Assembly: GCA_016184455.1 (NCBI GenBank)
Contig: JACPCS010000105.1
Coordinates: forward strand, 32,940 to 96,939
Length of the DNA: 64,000 nucleotides
Origin: Acidobacteriota bacterium
GTDB lineage: Bacteria > Acidobacteriota > Vicinamibacteria > Vicinamibacterales > UBA2999
Reading direction: 5' to 3'
Shown: piece by piece, positions 42,362 through 51,403 of the stretch
Numbering within the stretch: position 1 is the stretch's first letter
Layout of the letters: the number at the start of each line of letters is the position of its first letter
Position numbers and translations under genes: made by a program
The notes under the pieces: model-generated
Told to the model about the DNA's origin: nothing
Databases searched by the model: none
Seen by the model: only the letters and a program-made list of their open reading frames with translations

Positions 42362-43852
42362 TCAGAGCATCGGGCGCCGACGGTGCCACTCGGTCGCCTG
42401 CTCGTAGGCATGCGCCAGCGCGAGCACGGAGCCTTCGCCGAGCGGCGGCCCGCTGATCGAGAGCCCGATGGGCAGCCCGCCCTTGCTGAACCCGCACGGC
42501 AGCGAGACACAGGGCAGGCCATACACGTCGAACGGCTGCGTATTGCGGAGCGACGGCGCCACGCCGCCCGGCGGCGGCGTGCCCGGATCCTTGACCGCGT
42601 CCTCGACCGTGACCGGCAGGATCGGGGTCGTCGGGGTGACGAGCAGGTCGACCGTCTGGAAGACGGCCAGGACGGCCCGGCGCAGCCGGTCGAGCTCGCG
42701 CCTGCCTTCGATATAGGCGGACGCGGTCACGCGCGAGCCGGCCTCGAGCCGGCGACGCGTCATCGGCTGATAGCGGTCGGGCGTCTTCGTGAAGTACGGA
42801 GCGTGATACGTGTACGCCTCCGCTGCGACAATCGGCAGCGTCTTGTACTGCGGCAACTGGACGTCCTGCACCGAGGCGGACAATCCGCGCAGCACGCGCA
42901 GGGCCTCGGTCACCGCCGCCTCGATCTCCGGATCGAGATTCTCGTAGAACACGGCGCGCGGGATGCCGAGTCGCAGCCCCTGCGTACGCGTGCGGACTGC
43001 GGCCGCGTAGTCGGGCGGTGTCGCGGCCAGGCTGTTGGTGTCGAGCGCGTCGTAACCCGCGATCGGCTGCAGCGTGAGCGCTGCGTCCATCACAGTACGG
43101 CACATCGGTCCCACGTGATCGAGCGACCACGACAGCGGCACCACCCCACGCGTGCTCACGAGCCCGTAGGTCGGCTTGAATCCGACGATGCCGCAATACG
43201 CCGCCGGCTGACGAATCGAGCCGCCCGTGTCGGACCCGAGCGCGGCGTAGCACAGGCCGACCGCGACGGCGGCCGCCGATCCACCCGAGGACCCGCCTGT
43301 AACGCGCTCGACGCTCCAAGGATTCCGCACGGGGCCGAAGTGACTCTGCGCCGAGCTGTCGCCGTAGGCGAACTCGTGCATGTTGAGCTTGCCGAGCAGG
43401 ACGGCGCCGGCGTTCTTGAGCCGCACCACGACTTCGGCGTCGCTCCGCGGCACGCGGTCCGCGAAGATCGCGCTCGCCGCCGTCGTCTTGACGCCCGCGG
43501 TGTCGATCAGATCCTTGAGCGCGATCGGAATGCCGTGCAAGGCCCCGCGCCACTTCTGCTGTGCGATCTCTGTGTCGGCAGTCTTTGCCGCGCGCAGTGC
43601 CTGCTCGGCCGTGATCGTAATGAACGCGTTCAGGCGCGGGTTCAACCGCTCGATGCGTGCGAGGCACGCGCGCGTGAGCTCCACGGCCGAGACCTTGCGG
43701 TCCCGGAGGAGCGCACCTGCTTCGGAGAGCGTGAGCCAGGCGAGGTCATCGCCAGACGCCGGCGTCTGCGCCGCGGCTGTTCCCCTCGGCCACGCCGCGG
43801 CAGCCCAGGCGGCAGCGGCCGTCTTCAGAAATACCCGGCGGTTCTGGACCAT
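42362..43852 (-). CDS. Exported amidase (amidase-signature family)
   Basis: The 496-residue protein begins with a twin-arginine-like signal (MVQNRRVFLKTAAAAWAAAA), so it is probably exported folded. The amidase-signature triad is visible: Lys in GIPIALKDLIDTAGVKT, the cis-Ser and nucleophile Ser in GGSSGGSAAAVAVGL and GSDTGGSIRQPAAYCGIVGF. It is closest to GatA-like amidases, but the signal peptide and lack of gatB/gatC argue against tRNA amidotransferase activity. It hydrolyses some amide outside the cytoplasm; substrate is unknown. Confidence 0.9.
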   Translation of the reverse strand: MVQNRRVFLKTAAAAWAAAAWPRGTAAAQTPASGDDLAWLTLSEAGALLRDRKVSAVELTRACLARIERLNPRLNAFITITAEQALRAAKTADTEIAQQKWRGALHGIPIALKDLIDTAGVKTTAASAIFADRVPRSDAEVVVRLKNAGAVLLGKLNMHEFAYGDSSAQSHFGPVRNPWSVERVTGGSSGGSAAAVAVGLCYAALGSDTGGSIRQPAAYCGIVGFKPTYGLVSTRGVVPLSWSLDHVGPMCRTVMDAALTLQPIAGYDALDTNSLAATPPDYAAAVRTRTQGLRLGIPRAVFYENLDPEIEAAVTEALRVLRGLSASVQDVQLPQYKTLPIVAAEAYTYHAPYFTKTPDRYQPMTRRRLEAGSRVTASAYIEGRRELDRLRRAVLAVFQTVDLLVTPTTPILPVTVEDAVKDPGTPPPGGVAPSLRNTQPFDVYGLPCVSLPCGFSKGGLPIGLSISGPPLGEGSVLALAHAYEQATEWHRRRPML

Positions 43853-43871
43853 CGTCCCTGCGAAGGTGATT

Positions 43872-44624
43872 CTAGCTCCGGGCGCTCTCCAGAATTTCAG
43901 CGATCTCGTACAGCCGAGGTCTCTCCGCGCGCGGGGTGACGGCCTCCCGCATCAGGCGCTGCAGCCCCATGATGTCGCGTAGGACGCCGAAGGTACGCGA
44001 CAGGCCGTATTTGGACCGTCCGAAGCGCCGTGGCCGATGGTTGACCACCACCTCCGCCACGCGTCCACCAAGCTGACTCGCCAGCGCCGGCAGGTACCGG
44101 TGCATGCCCGGCGCGAGATGCAGGGGCGTGACGACCTCGGCGCGGAACACCTTGAGCGAGCAGCCGTTGTCGTGCAGCCGGATGCCGCTCGCCTTGCTGA
44201 GCAGCCAGTTGGCGACGACCGACGGCAGGTGACGCGTGAGATAGGCGTCCTGTCTGGCCTTCCGCCAGCCGCAGACGATGTCGTGGTCGCGGGCCACGTC
44301 GAGCAGCCGCGGAATATCGGCGGGATCGTTCTGGAGGTCGCCGTCCGAGGTCACGATCAGGCGTCCGCGCGCGTGCGCGAAACCGGCCGCAAACGCCGCC
44401 GTCTGGCCGAAGTTGCGGGCGAACCGGATCACGCGCACGTGCGGGTCGCTCGCATACACGGCCGTCAGGCGCGCGAACGTGCGGTCGCGGCTGCCGTCGT
44501 CGATGAAAATGATCTCGTAGGGACGCCCGAGCCGTGCGAGCACCGCCGACAGCTCCCCATGAAACGGCTCCACGTTGGGCTCTTCGTCGTACAGCGGTAC
44601 GACGATGGAGATCTCGGGGGTCAC
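43872..44624 (-). CDS. Glycosyltransferase family 2 protein (DPM/ArnC-like)
   Basis: From GTG 44624 the product has 250 residues. The GT-A fold is clear: ISIVVPLYDEEPNVEPFHGE, YEIIFIDDGSRDRTFARL, RNFGQTAAFAAGFAHARG and the metal-binding SDGDLQNDPADIPRLLDV. It resembles polyprenyl-phosphate mannosyl/arabinosyl transferases but has no C-terminal membrane helices. The GTG overlaps the stop of the upstream VTT-domain gene by four bases (GTGA). An ATG at 44663 would overlap more and adds residues of no similarity. Together with the neighbouring GT39-like gene it may serve lipid-linked sugar transfer. Confidence 0.9.
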   Translation of the reverse strand: MTPEISIVVPLYDEEPNVEPFHGELSAVLARLGRPYEIIFIDDGSRDRTFARLTAVYASDPHVRVIRFARNFGQTAAFAAGFAHARGRLIVTSDGDLQNDPADIPRLLDVARDHDIVCGWRKARQDAYLTRHLPSVVANWLLSKASGIRLHDNGCSLKVFRAEVVTPLHLAPGMHRYLPALASQLGGRVAEVVVNHRPRRFGRSKYGLSRTFGVLRDIMGLQRLMREAVTPRAERPRLYEIAEILESARS

Positions 44625-45220
44625 GTCGGAGATTGTATCCGTGGGCGCGACAGCCACCACCACGCGAACGCGGCAACCACGAGCAGGATCGCGAGCCAGA
44701 GCGCCACCTCGCGTCCGCGGGTGCGCATCAGCTCGAGCGCCAGGTCGCCATACCAGAGGGAGAGGAGGCCGAGCGCCAGGTAGCGGGCGCCGCGCGCGAT
44801 GCCGATCGCGAGCACGAACCTGAGCGGCCGCACGCCCGCGAACCCCGCCATGAGCACGAAGAGCTTGAACGGCGCAGGCGGCGGCAGGAGCGCCGGCACC
44901 ATCAGCGCGAGCGCGCCGTGGCGGCGGTACAACGCGAGCGCGCGCTCGGTGTGCCCTGCATGCACGCGCCGCCTCAGAAACGCCTCACCGCCCTTCTCGG
45001 CCAGGTAGTAGATGACGTAGCAGCCCGCAATCGAGCCGAGCGTCGCCATCAGCGCGTAGTACGGCATCCACGCCTTGTGCTGGGTCACCATGAGCACGAC
45101 GAGGATGTCGTTGATCTGCGGGAGCGAGATGAACGACGAGTCGAGAAACGCGATCGCGAAGAGGCCTGGCCCTCCGATCGCAAGCGCAAAACCGTAGATC
45201 CAGCTGATCAGGGATTTCAC
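44621..45220 (-). CDS. VTT/DedA-like (YqaA-type) membrane protein
   Basis: The 199-residue protein has about four to five membrane segments and the VTT/SNARE-associated pattern: ISLPQINDILVVLMVTQHKA, MATLGSIAGCYVIYYLAEKG, and PALLPPPAPFKLFVLMAGFA, the conserved Pro-rich re-entrant motif. DedA-like proteins are involved in lipid carrier recycling and membrane homeostasis. Its stop codon overlaps the start of the downstream glycosyltransferase, so a joint role in polyprenyl-linked sugar metabolism is plausible but inferred. The C-terminus ends in a final helix (LWLAILLVVAAFAWWWLS). Confidence 0.87.
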   Translation of the reverse strand: MKSLISWIYGFALAIGGPGLFAIAFLDSSFISLPQINDILVVLMVTQHKAWMPYYALMATLGSIAGCYVIYYLAEKGGEAFLRRRVHAGHTERALALYRRHGALALMVPALLPPPAPFKLFVLMAGFAGVRPLRFVLAIGIARGARYLALGLLSLWYGDLALELMRTRGREVALWLAILLVVAAFAWWWLSRPRIQSPT

Positions 45221-45271
45221 TGACGTAGCCAGGTGGCCAGGTGGGCTACCTTAAGAGAACCTTAAGAGCCC

Positions 45272-46750
45272 GTGATTATAGCTCGCGTGCTGGCTGCGGC
45301 TGCGACGGCCGCGGCGCTCGTCGCCTGGCTGATCGCTCTTCGCGCGGATCTCGTCCTCAGCCATTATGACGCGCGGGCGCACCTCGTCGTCGCGCGGCGC
45401 ATCTTCGACAGCCTGACTCCCGGATGGCAGCAGATCGGCGCGGTGTGGCTGCCGCTCCCGCACCTGCTGCAGGCGATCCCGATCCAGGTCGATGCCTGGT
45501 ACCGGAACGGCGCATCCGCATCCGTCGTCTCCATTCTCTGCTTCGGCATCACCACGTACGCGCTGGCGCGGCTGGTGATCGTCGTGACCGGGTCGCGCAC
45601 TGGGGCTGCGGTGACGGCGGCGCTGCTGGCACTCAATCCCAACCTGCTCTACGTGCATACCACACCGATGACGGAGCCGCTCGCACTGGCTGCCATCGCG
45701 CTCGTGACGCTGTGGCTGTACGAATGGGTGCCGCGGAACCAGGATCGCGTCCCGCTGCGGCTCGGCCTGGCGCTCTTCGCCGCCGCGTGGACGCGGTATG
45801 AGGCCTGGCCGGTGATCGCGATGGCGATCGCCGCTGCGCTCTACGGCTCGGCGCGCATCGGCGCGTCGCGGACCGCGGTCCTGCGGCGTGCCTGGGCGCT
45901 CGGTTGCTGGCCGGCCGCTGCCGTCGTCCTGTTCCTCGCCCTCGGCCGGGTGACGACAGGCGCGTGGTTCACGACCAGCTTCTACATCCCGGATGCCTAC
46001 TACCACGGGCAGCTGTCGCGCGCGCTGCTCGCCGTCTGGTGGGGCACGCATCAGCTCAGCACGCGCGCGACCGAGGTGATTGGGGTCGCAGCAGCCGCCC
46101 TGCTCGGGGTGCGGGCGACGGCGACGCGCGAGCACGCGCCGCTCCTTGTCCTGCTTGCACCGTTTGGCGCCGCGGTCCTGCCGGCGTATGCCTTCTACGA
46201 GGGGCATCCCTTCCGTATCCGGTACATGGCGATCCTTGTCGCCGCGTGTGCACTCTCTGACGGCATCGCCGTCGGGTTCATGCGGCGCCACGCCGCGATG
46301 GTCACGGCGGGGTTCCTGGTCGGCATCACGCTGATCCAGTCGCCACCGTGGCGCCGGGACGCACCTCTCGTGGTCGAGGCGCAGCTGGATCGGCCGCTGC
46401 GCGCAGCCCGGCGCCAGGTAACGGCCTGTCTGACCGCCCAGTATCGGGGCGAACAGATCCTGGCGAGCATGGCCTCGCTCGCGCACTACATGCAGGAGCT
46501 GTCACACGCCGGTCTTGGAATTGCGGATTTCGTGCACGAGGGGAACGGCCCGCTCTGGCAGGCGGCGGTCGACGCGGGGCCGCGCCCGCCCATCGGCTGG
46601 GTGCTCGTCGAGGAGCAGGCCGAGGGCGGAGATGTGCTGGCGCGGCGCCTGCGTCAGGACCCGGAGTTCGCGCGCGACATGGTCCGCGTGTGCGAAGGCG
46701 GAGGCGTCGCGTTGTACCGTGTTACCCCCCGAACCTCCAGCCGACGTTGA
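45272..46750 (+). CDS. GT-C fold membrane glycosyltransferase-like protein
   Basis: The 492-residue product starts at GTG and has about ten membrane helices over residues 1-350, then a soluble C-terminal region of about 130 residues. An acidic loop after the first helix (LSHYDARAHLVVARRIFD) matches the Asp-x-x-x-His motif of GT39-like enzymes that use polyprenyl-phosphate sugars. Other segments, such as PMTEPLALAAIALVTLWL and WTRYEAWPVIAMAIAAAL, are typical of this group. The acceptor is unknown. It is divergent from the VTT/GT2 pair and its last 29 bases overlap a convergent beta-barrel gene. Two CTTAAGAG copies lie just before the start. Confidence 0.83.
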   Translation: MIIARVLAAAATAAALVAWLIALRADLVLSHYDARAHLVVARRIFDSLTPGWQQIGAVWLPLPHLLQAIPIQVDAWYRNGASASVVSILCFGITTYALARLVIVVTGSRTGAAVTAALLALNPNLLYVHTTPMTEPLALAAIALVTLWLYEWVPRNQDRVPLRLGLALFAAAWTRYEAWPVIAMAIAAALYGSARIGASRTAVLRRAWALGCWPAAAVVLFLALGRVTTGAWFTTSFYIPDAYYHGQLSRALLAVWWGTHQLSTRATEVIGVAAAALLGVRATATREHAPLLVLLAPFGAAVLPAYAFYEGHPFRIRYMAILVAACALSDGIAVGFMRRHAAMVTAGFLVGITLIQSPPWRRDAPLVVEAQLDRPLRAARRQVTACLTAQYRGEQILASMASLAHYMQELSHAGLGIADFVHEGNGPLWQAAVDAGPRPPIGWVLVEEQAEGGDVLARRLRQDPEFARDMVRVCEGGGVALYRVTPRTSSRR

Positions 46751-47453
46751 ACTGGTAAGTCCAGCCGCCGAGATCGATGCGCGGATCGCGCTGGAACGTC
46801 GAGAACGGCCGCCCGAGCGGTGCGTCGGCGCTCTGGTAGCGGATCTCGAACCCGCTACTCAGCGCGTCGCCGGCAAAACGCAGACCGCCGAGGACGATGG
46901 GGCCGGTCTCGCTGCCGGAGGCAGCGTACTGATCGCGAAAGATCGCGTTCCCCCGCTGGAAGTCGATGAATTCGCCCGCCTCGCTGTATCGCCAGTTGAA
47001 GAGACCGAGCCCCGCGCCGACATACGGCTGCACGGGCGACGTCTGGCCGAGCGGGACGACGCGGACCGTGAATGCGACCGGCACGATCCGGAGGCGCAGC
47101 CGCTGCTCGATCTCGGAGCCGTCGCGGTCGGTGAATCGGTCGTAGACGGAGTCGACGGTCCGTCGTGACAAGCCGATGCCGGCGCCAGCCTCGAAGTACC
47201 GGCCCAGGGGGACGAGCCACTCGCCGCCGATCGCCGCGCCGTTGAAATCGCCGATATCGAACGCCAGGAAGTTGCGGTTCTCGTTCAGCACGTCGCGGGC
47301 GACGCGCGCGTCCTCGCCGCGCACGGTGAAGTAGCCGAACGACACGTTGAGCGTCTGCTGCGCGGCCGCAGGCCGCGCCGGCGCGAGCATCGCGCCCGCC
47401 ACGACGAGCGCCAGCCCGGCTCGCTGCGCGGACACGCCGAAGGTCATTGCCAT
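46722..47453 (-). CDS. Outer-membrane beta-barrel protein
   Basis: The 243-residue product has a signal peptide (residues 1-31, LALVVAGAMLAPARPAAAQQ). The mature part alternates strands typical of an eight-stranded OmpA/OmpW-like barrel: TLNVSFGYFTVRGEDARV, AAIGGEWLVPLGRYFEAGAG, VQPYVGAGLGLFNWRYSEAG and the closing WTYQFNVGWRFGG. The function is unknown. Its 3' end overlaps that of the convergent GT-C gene by 29 bases. Confidence 0.82.
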   Translation of the reverse strand: MAMTFGVSAQRAGLALVVAGAMLAPARPAAAQQTLNVSFGYFTVRGEDARVARDVLNENRNFLAFDIGDFNGAAIGGEWLVPLGRYFEAGAGIGLSRRTVDSVYDRFTDRDGSEIEQRLRLRIVPVAFTVRVVPLGQTSPVQPYVGAGLGLFNWRYSEAGEFIDFQRGNAIFRDQYAASGSETGPIVLGGLRFAGDALSSGFEIRYQSADAPLGRPFSTFQRDPRIDLGGWTYQFNVGWRFGG

Positions 47454-47495
47454 GGGCCACCCTCCCCTGGCGTGGTGTGCAGGGAGAATGCCAGC

Positions 47496-48296
47496 TCAGG
47501 AGGACGAGGCGCGTGCGCGAAAGTCGCGGATGATCGCCAGGAGCACCTCGTGGATGCGTCCGTTCGAGGCGACGACGTGTCCGGCCGAGAGGTCGAACGG
47601 CGAGCCGTCCATTCCGGTAATGCGCCCGCCCGCCTCTTCGACGATGAGCGCGCCGGCGGCCATGTCCCAGGGCTTCAGGTGCTGCTCCCAGAAAGCATCG
47701 AAGCGCCCCGCGGCGACGTAACACAGGTCGAGCGCCGCCGAACCCAGGCGGCGGACGGCTCGCGCACGCTGCAGGAAGGTGGCGAAGAGATCCACCAGCT
47801 CCTGCGTGTAGAAGTACGGAAACCCCGTGACGAGCAGCGCATCGATCGGCTCCGCCGTGTGGGAGACCGCGAGCGCCTGGCCGTTCAGAAACGCGCCTTC
47901 GCCGCGCTCCGCCGTGAACAGCTCGCGCCGCGATGGATCGTAGATGGCGCCCACGTCGGTCCGTCCGTCGATCTGCAGCGCCAGCGACGCGGAGAAGATC
48001 GGCAGGCCGTGCGCATAGTTGGTGGTGCCGTCGAGCGGGTCGAAGACCCAGCGGCAGCGCGCCCCCGGACGATCCGCGGCCTCACCGCCGAGCTCCTCGG
48101 CGAGGATATCGTGATCCGGGAAACGCTCCGCGATGACGGCGCGGCACATCCGCTCGCATTCGAGATCGACTTCGGTCACCAGATCGCGGACGCCTTTCTT
48201 CGAGATGCGAAGGCCGGCCCCGCGCCGCGCGAGCTGAATCTCGCCCGCGCGAAGCACGATCTCGACGGCCGTGGCCAGGAACTGTGGATCAGGCAA
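47496..48296 (-). CDS. Inositol monophosphatase-family protein (SuhB-like)
   Basis: The 266-residue protein has both metal-binding signatures: CRWVFDPLDGTTNYAHGLPI (about residues 80-99) and WDMAAGALIVEEAGGRITGM near residue 210, plus ILAEELGGEAADRPG. Such enzymes dephosphorylate inositol-1-phosphate or related sugars and nucleotides (for instance 3'-phosphoadenosine 5'-phosphate). In E. coli SuhB also joins rRNA transcription complexes; nothing here tells which role applies. Its start immediately follows the stop of the RsbW-like gene. Confidence 0.93.
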   Translation of the reverse strand: MPDPQFLATAVEIVLRAGEIQLARRGAGLRISKKGVRDLVTEVDLECERMCRAVIAERFPDHDILAEELGGEAADRPGARCRWVFDPLDGTTNYAHGLPIFSASLALQIDGRTDVGAIYDPSRRELFTAERGEGAFLNGQALAVSHTAEPIDALLVTGFPYFYTQELVDLFATFLQRARAVRRLGSAALDLCYVAAGRFDAFWEQHLKPWDMAAGALIVEEAGGRITGMDGSPFDLSAGHVVASNGRIHEVLLAIIRDFRARASSS

Positions 48297-48737
48297 CTAT
48301 GCCTGCTGCGGCTGCACGCGCTTGACCATGCGTACTTCCATGCCGCCCTCGGGCGCGCGCTGCAGCACGAGCTCGTCCATGAAGCTGCGGATCAGGAAGA
48401 TCCCCCGGCCGCTGCACTTCAGGAGATTCTCCGGGGCCAGGCAATCGGGCAGCGCTGACGGATCGAATCCGGGGCCTTCGTCGCGCACGCGGATCGCCAG
48501 GCCCGGCGCGTCGCCGTCGAGCGGCGTGAACTCGACGTGCACCCGCTTCTGCGCATCGTTGGCATTCCCGTGCTTGATCGCGTTGATGACCGACTCGCGA
48601 ACAGCCACGCCCACCCAGTGGCGCGCCTCGTCGTCCAGGCCGGCCTGGCGGCCGATGTGGTCGCTCACCACCTGGACGAAGTCGAGCATGTCGAAGCTGC
48701 TGTAGAAGTCGAGGCGGACGGTGTTCGCCGCGGCCAT
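48297..48737 (-). CDS. RsbW/SpoIIAB-type ATP-binding serine kinase-like protein
   Basis: The 146-residue protein is a GHKL ATPase of the anti-sigma-factor kinase type. The N-box is VAVRESVINAIKHGNANDAQ and the G1 box is VRDEGPGFDPSALPD, followed by the lid SGRGIFLIRSFMDEL. Such proteins bind a sigma factor or an anti-anti-sigma partner and phosphorylate it. No partner gene is adjacent: suhB follows directly and aroA diverges. Partner and stress signal are therefore unknown. Confidence 0.9.
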   Translation of the reverse strand: MAAANTVRLDFYSSFDMLDFVQVVSDHIGRQAGLDDEARHWVGVAVRESVINAIKHGNANDAQKRVHVEFTPLDGDAPGLAIRVRDEGPGFDPSALPDCLAPENLLKCSGRGIFLIRSFMDELVLQRAPEGGMEVRMVKRVQPQQA

Positions 48738-48766
48738 GCGCTCCAGGAATTATAAGACGGGGGCCG

Positions 48767-48787
48767 TTGGGAATTGGGAGTTGGGAG
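48767..48787. repeat. Three TTGGGAG-type heptamers before aroA
   Basis: TTGGGAA, TTGGGAG, TTGGGAG stand in tandem between the divergent RsbW-like and aroA genes. The same heptamer is repeated at 55314-55334. Confidence 0.8.
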
Positions 48788-48791
48788 TTGC

Positions 48792-48797
48792 TATAGT
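48792..48797 (+). promoter_or_regulatory. Candidate extended -10 of aroA
   Basis: TGC TATAGT (TATAGT at 48792-48797) ends six bases before the ATG at 48804, predicting a leaderless transcript. No clear -35; the TTGGGAG repeats fill that region. Confidence 0.4.
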
Positions 48798-48803
48798 CGT
48801 CTG

Positions 48804-50117
48804 ATGGCCAGCGGGTCGGTGATGGTGCATCCGGCCGCGCGCGTGCGCGGGCGTGTGCGCCCACCCGGCGACAAATCGATCTCGCACCGGTATGCGCTCG
48901 TCGCGGCCCTCGCCGATGGGCGATCGGCGATTCACGGCTACTCCACCGGCGCCGACTGCGCCTCCACGCTTCGCTGCCTGCGGGGTCTCGGCGTCGAGAT
49001 TCGCGAAAGGCCGGCGGCCGAGGGCCCGGGGCTCGATGTCGAGATCGCGGGACGCGGGCTGCGCGGCCTGCTCGCGCCGGCGGCCACGCTCGATGCGGGC
49101 AATTCCGGCAGCACGATCCGGATGCTGTCGGGCATTCTCGCGGCACACCCGTTCCGCACGTCGATCACCGGCGACAGCTCGCTTCGCCGGCGCCCGATGC
49201 GCCGCATCATCGTTCCGCTCCAGCGGATGGGCGCGCGCATCGTGTCGGACGACGGCCGTCCGCCGCTCACGATCGAGGGAACGCTGCAGCTTGCGCCCAT
49301 CGAGTTCGAGCCCGAGGTGCCGAGCGCGCAGGTCAAGAGCGCCGTGCTGCTCGCCGGGCTCCACGCCGGCGGCGTCACCAGCGTCCGCGAGGTGCTGCCG
49401 ACGCGCGACCACACGGAGCGCGCGCTTCGCGTGTTCGGCGCCGACGTGGCGCAGACCGGGCCGACGGTGTCGCTTCGCGGTGGCCAACGCCTCACCGCGC
49501 GCGAGCTGGTCGTTCCCGGCGACATCTCGTCGGCCGCGTTCTGGATGGTGGCCGCCGCGGCGCTCCCAGACTCCGAAGTCGTCCTCGAACACGTCGGCCT
49601 GAACCCCACCCGCATCGGCATCGTCGATGTCCTCCGACGAATGGGTGCCGGCATTGACGTGGCTGCGGAATCCATCGCCGGCGGGGACAACGGCGAGCCC
49701 TCCGGGACGATCATCGTGCGGCACGCGACGCTTCGCGAGACGCGCATCGAACCGCACGACGTCCCCGGGGTGATCGACGAGCTGCCAGTTCTGGCGGCGC
49801 TGGCGACGCACGGCGGCGCGCTGTCGGTCTCGGGCGCCCAGGAGCTGCGCGTCAAGGAAAGCGATCGCATCTCGGCGCTGGCCGACGGGCTCCGCCGGAT
49901 GGGAGCGGACATCGAGGAGCGGCCCGACGGGTTCGACGTCCGCGCCCGCGCGCGGCTGCGCGGCGGCGAAGTGGATGCGCAGAACGACCACCGCCTCGCC
50001 ATGGCGTTTGCGGTGGCGGCTCTGGGCGGGTCCGGACCGACCACGATTCACGACGCCGGCGCCGCGGCGGTTTCGTACCCCGAGTTCTTCTCCGTCCTCG
50101 AGTCGCTCCGGGCGTGA
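48804..50117 (+). CDS. aroA: 3-phosphoshikimate 1-carboxyvinyltransferase (EPSP synthase)
   Basis: AroA joins phosphoenolpyruvate to shikimate-3-phosphate in aromatic amino acid synthesis. The 437-residue protein reads from ATG 48804 (MASGSVMVHPAARVRGRV). It has the family signatures VRPPGDKSISHRYALVAALA, LDAGNSGSTIRMLSGILA and RVKESDRI-like ELRVKESDRISALADGL. The LDAGNSGSTIRML segment is of the class II type, a form in which glyphosate tolerance occurs in some enzymes; this is not proven by sequence alone. The stop overlaps the aroK GTG by four bases, so both are co-translated. The upstream in-frame ATG at 48774 lies in the repeat and is rejected. Confidence 0.97.
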   Translation: MASGSVMVHPAARVRGRVRPPGDKSISHRYALVAALADGRSAIHGYSTGADCASTLRCLRGLGVEIRERPAAEGPGLDVEIAGRGLRGLLAPAATLDAGNSGSTIRMLSGILAAHPFRTSITGDSSLRRRPMRRIIVPLQRMGARIVSDDGRPPLTIEGTLQLAPIEFEPEVPSAQVKSAVLLAGLHAGGVTSVREVLPTRDHTERALRVFGADVAQTGPTVSLRGGQRLTARELVVPGDISSAAFWMVAAAALPDSEVVLEHVGLNPTRIGIVDVLRRMGAGIDVAAESIAGGDNGEPSGTIIVRHATLRETRIEPHDVPGVIDELPVLAALATHGGALSVSGAQELRVKESDRISALADGLRRMGADIEERPDGFDVRARARLRGGEVDAQNDHRLAMAFAVAALGGSGPTTIHDAGAAAVSYPEFFSVLESLRA

Positions 50118-50611
50118 AAGCCGATAAGCTCTACCTCGTCGGATTCATGGGCGCCGGCAAGACGACGGTGGCACACGCGATGGGCCGGCGGCTCGGGTGG
50201 CGTCCCGAGGACGTCGATTCACGGATCGAGGCGCGCGAGCACCGCACCGTCGCGGCCATCTTCGCCCAGGAGGGCGAACCGTACTTCCGGCGCGTCGAGC
50301 GCGAGGTGCTCTACGAGCTGCTGCCCGAGCGCCACATCGTGGTGGCCGCCGGGGGCGGCACGTTTGTCGACCCCGAGAACCGCGCGCTGATGCTGAGCGA
50401 CGGCGTGGTGGCGTGGCTCGACGTGCCGCTCGGGTCCGTGCTCGATCGGATTCCGGTCGACGGACGGCGGCCCCTTGCCGCCGACCGGGCCCAGATGGAG
50501 GAGCTGTATCACCACCGGCGGGCGGCCTACGCCGCCGCCCATGTGCGGATCGACGCGGGCCGGCCGGTCGAGGAAGTCGTCGAACGCCTGCTCGACTGGA
50601 TCGGATATTAG
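50114..50611 (+). CDS. aroK: Shikimate kinase
   Basis: AroK phosphorylates shikimate, the step before AroA. The 165-residue product starts at GTG, overlapping aroA (GTGA). Walker A is YLVGFMGAGKTTVAHAMGR; the shikimate-binding Asp and Arg follow in EDVDSRIEAREHRTVAAIF and FRRVEREVLYEL; the GGG of VVAAGGGTFVDPENRALM and the lid RIPVDGRRPLAADR are present. Length is typical. The next gene starts on the very next base. Confidence 0.96.
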   Translation: MKADKLYLVGFMGAGKTTVAHAMGRRLGWRPEDVDSRIEAREHRTVAAIFAQEGEPYFRRVEREVLYELLPERHIVVAAGGGTFVDPENRALMLSDGVVAWLDVPLGSVLDRIPVDGRRPLAADRAQMEELYHHRRAAYAAAHVRIDAGRPVEEVVERLLDWIGY

Positions 50612-51382
50612 GTGCGCTATCTCGTCCTGAGCGACATTCACGCCAACCTCGAGGCGCTCGAGGCGGTGCTGGCCTCCGCCGCACCCTACGACCAGGTGCT
50701 CCTGCTCGGCGACTACGTCGGCTACGGCGCCGATCCGAACGCGGTGATCGATCGTATGCGGCGCCTGCCCGTGGCCGCGCTGATTCGCGGCAACCACGAC
50801 AAGGTCGCGGCCGGCCTGGAGGACACCGAAGGCTTCAACCACGTCGCGCGCGAGGCCATCACCTGGACGGCGAGCGTGCTGACGCCGGAGAACCGCGCGT
50901 GGCTCGCCGCGCTCCCCGCGGGCCCGGCCGTCGTCGACGGGCTCACCGAGATCTGCCACGGCACGACGTTCGACGAGGACGCGTACGTGTTTGACGATCT
51001 CGAGGCGCTCCGTTCGCTGCGGTCGGCCGAGCGGCCGCTCTGCCTGTACGGCCACACGCACGTGCCGGCCATCTACCGCCTCGTGGGCGAGGAGGGGCCG
51101 AACGGATCGCCGCACGGCGGCCGCACGCTCGAGCTCCTCGGTCCGCCGCGCGGCGTGACGTTTCCACTGACGCTCGACGGCACGTCGCAGTACCTCGTGA
51201 ACTGCGGCGCCGTCGGCCAGCCACGCGACGGAGACGCCCGCGCGGCGTACGGGATGCTCGACACCGACGCGCGTCGGCTCGTGATTCACCGCACGAGCTA
51301 CGACCTGGCCGCGGCGCAGCAGAAGATCGTCGAGGCGGGCCTGCCGGAGGTGCTGGCGCAGCGGCTGGCGATGGGGAGGTAA
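50612..51382 (+). CDS. Calcineurin-like metallophosphoesterase
   Basis: The 256-residue protein starts at GTG directly after the aroK stop. The metal motifs are in order: YLVLSDIHANLEALEAVL, LLLGDYVGYGADPNAVID, ALIRGNHDKVAAGL and LCLYGHTHVPAIYRLV. This is the YfcE/ApaH-like group, which hydrolyses phosphodiesters or dinucleoside polyphosphates. The aroA-aroK-phosphoesterase run is tightly packed, but a metabolic link is not evident. Substrate is unknown. Confidence 0.93.
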   Translation: MRYLVLSDIHANLEALEAVLASAAPYDQVLLLGDYVGYGADPNAVIDRMRRLPVAALIRGNHDKVAAGLEDTEGFNHVAREAITWTASVLTPENRAWLAALPAGPAVVDGLTEICHGTTFDEDAYVFDDLEALRSLRSAERPLCLYGHTHVPAIYRLVGEEGPNGSPHGGRTLELLGPPRGVTFPLTLDGTSQYLVNCGAVGQPRDGDARAAYGMLDTDARRLVIHRTSYDLAAAQQKIVEAGLPEVLAQRLAMGR

Positions 51383-51403
51383 GTCGTGGCGCGCGGTGGC
51401 GCG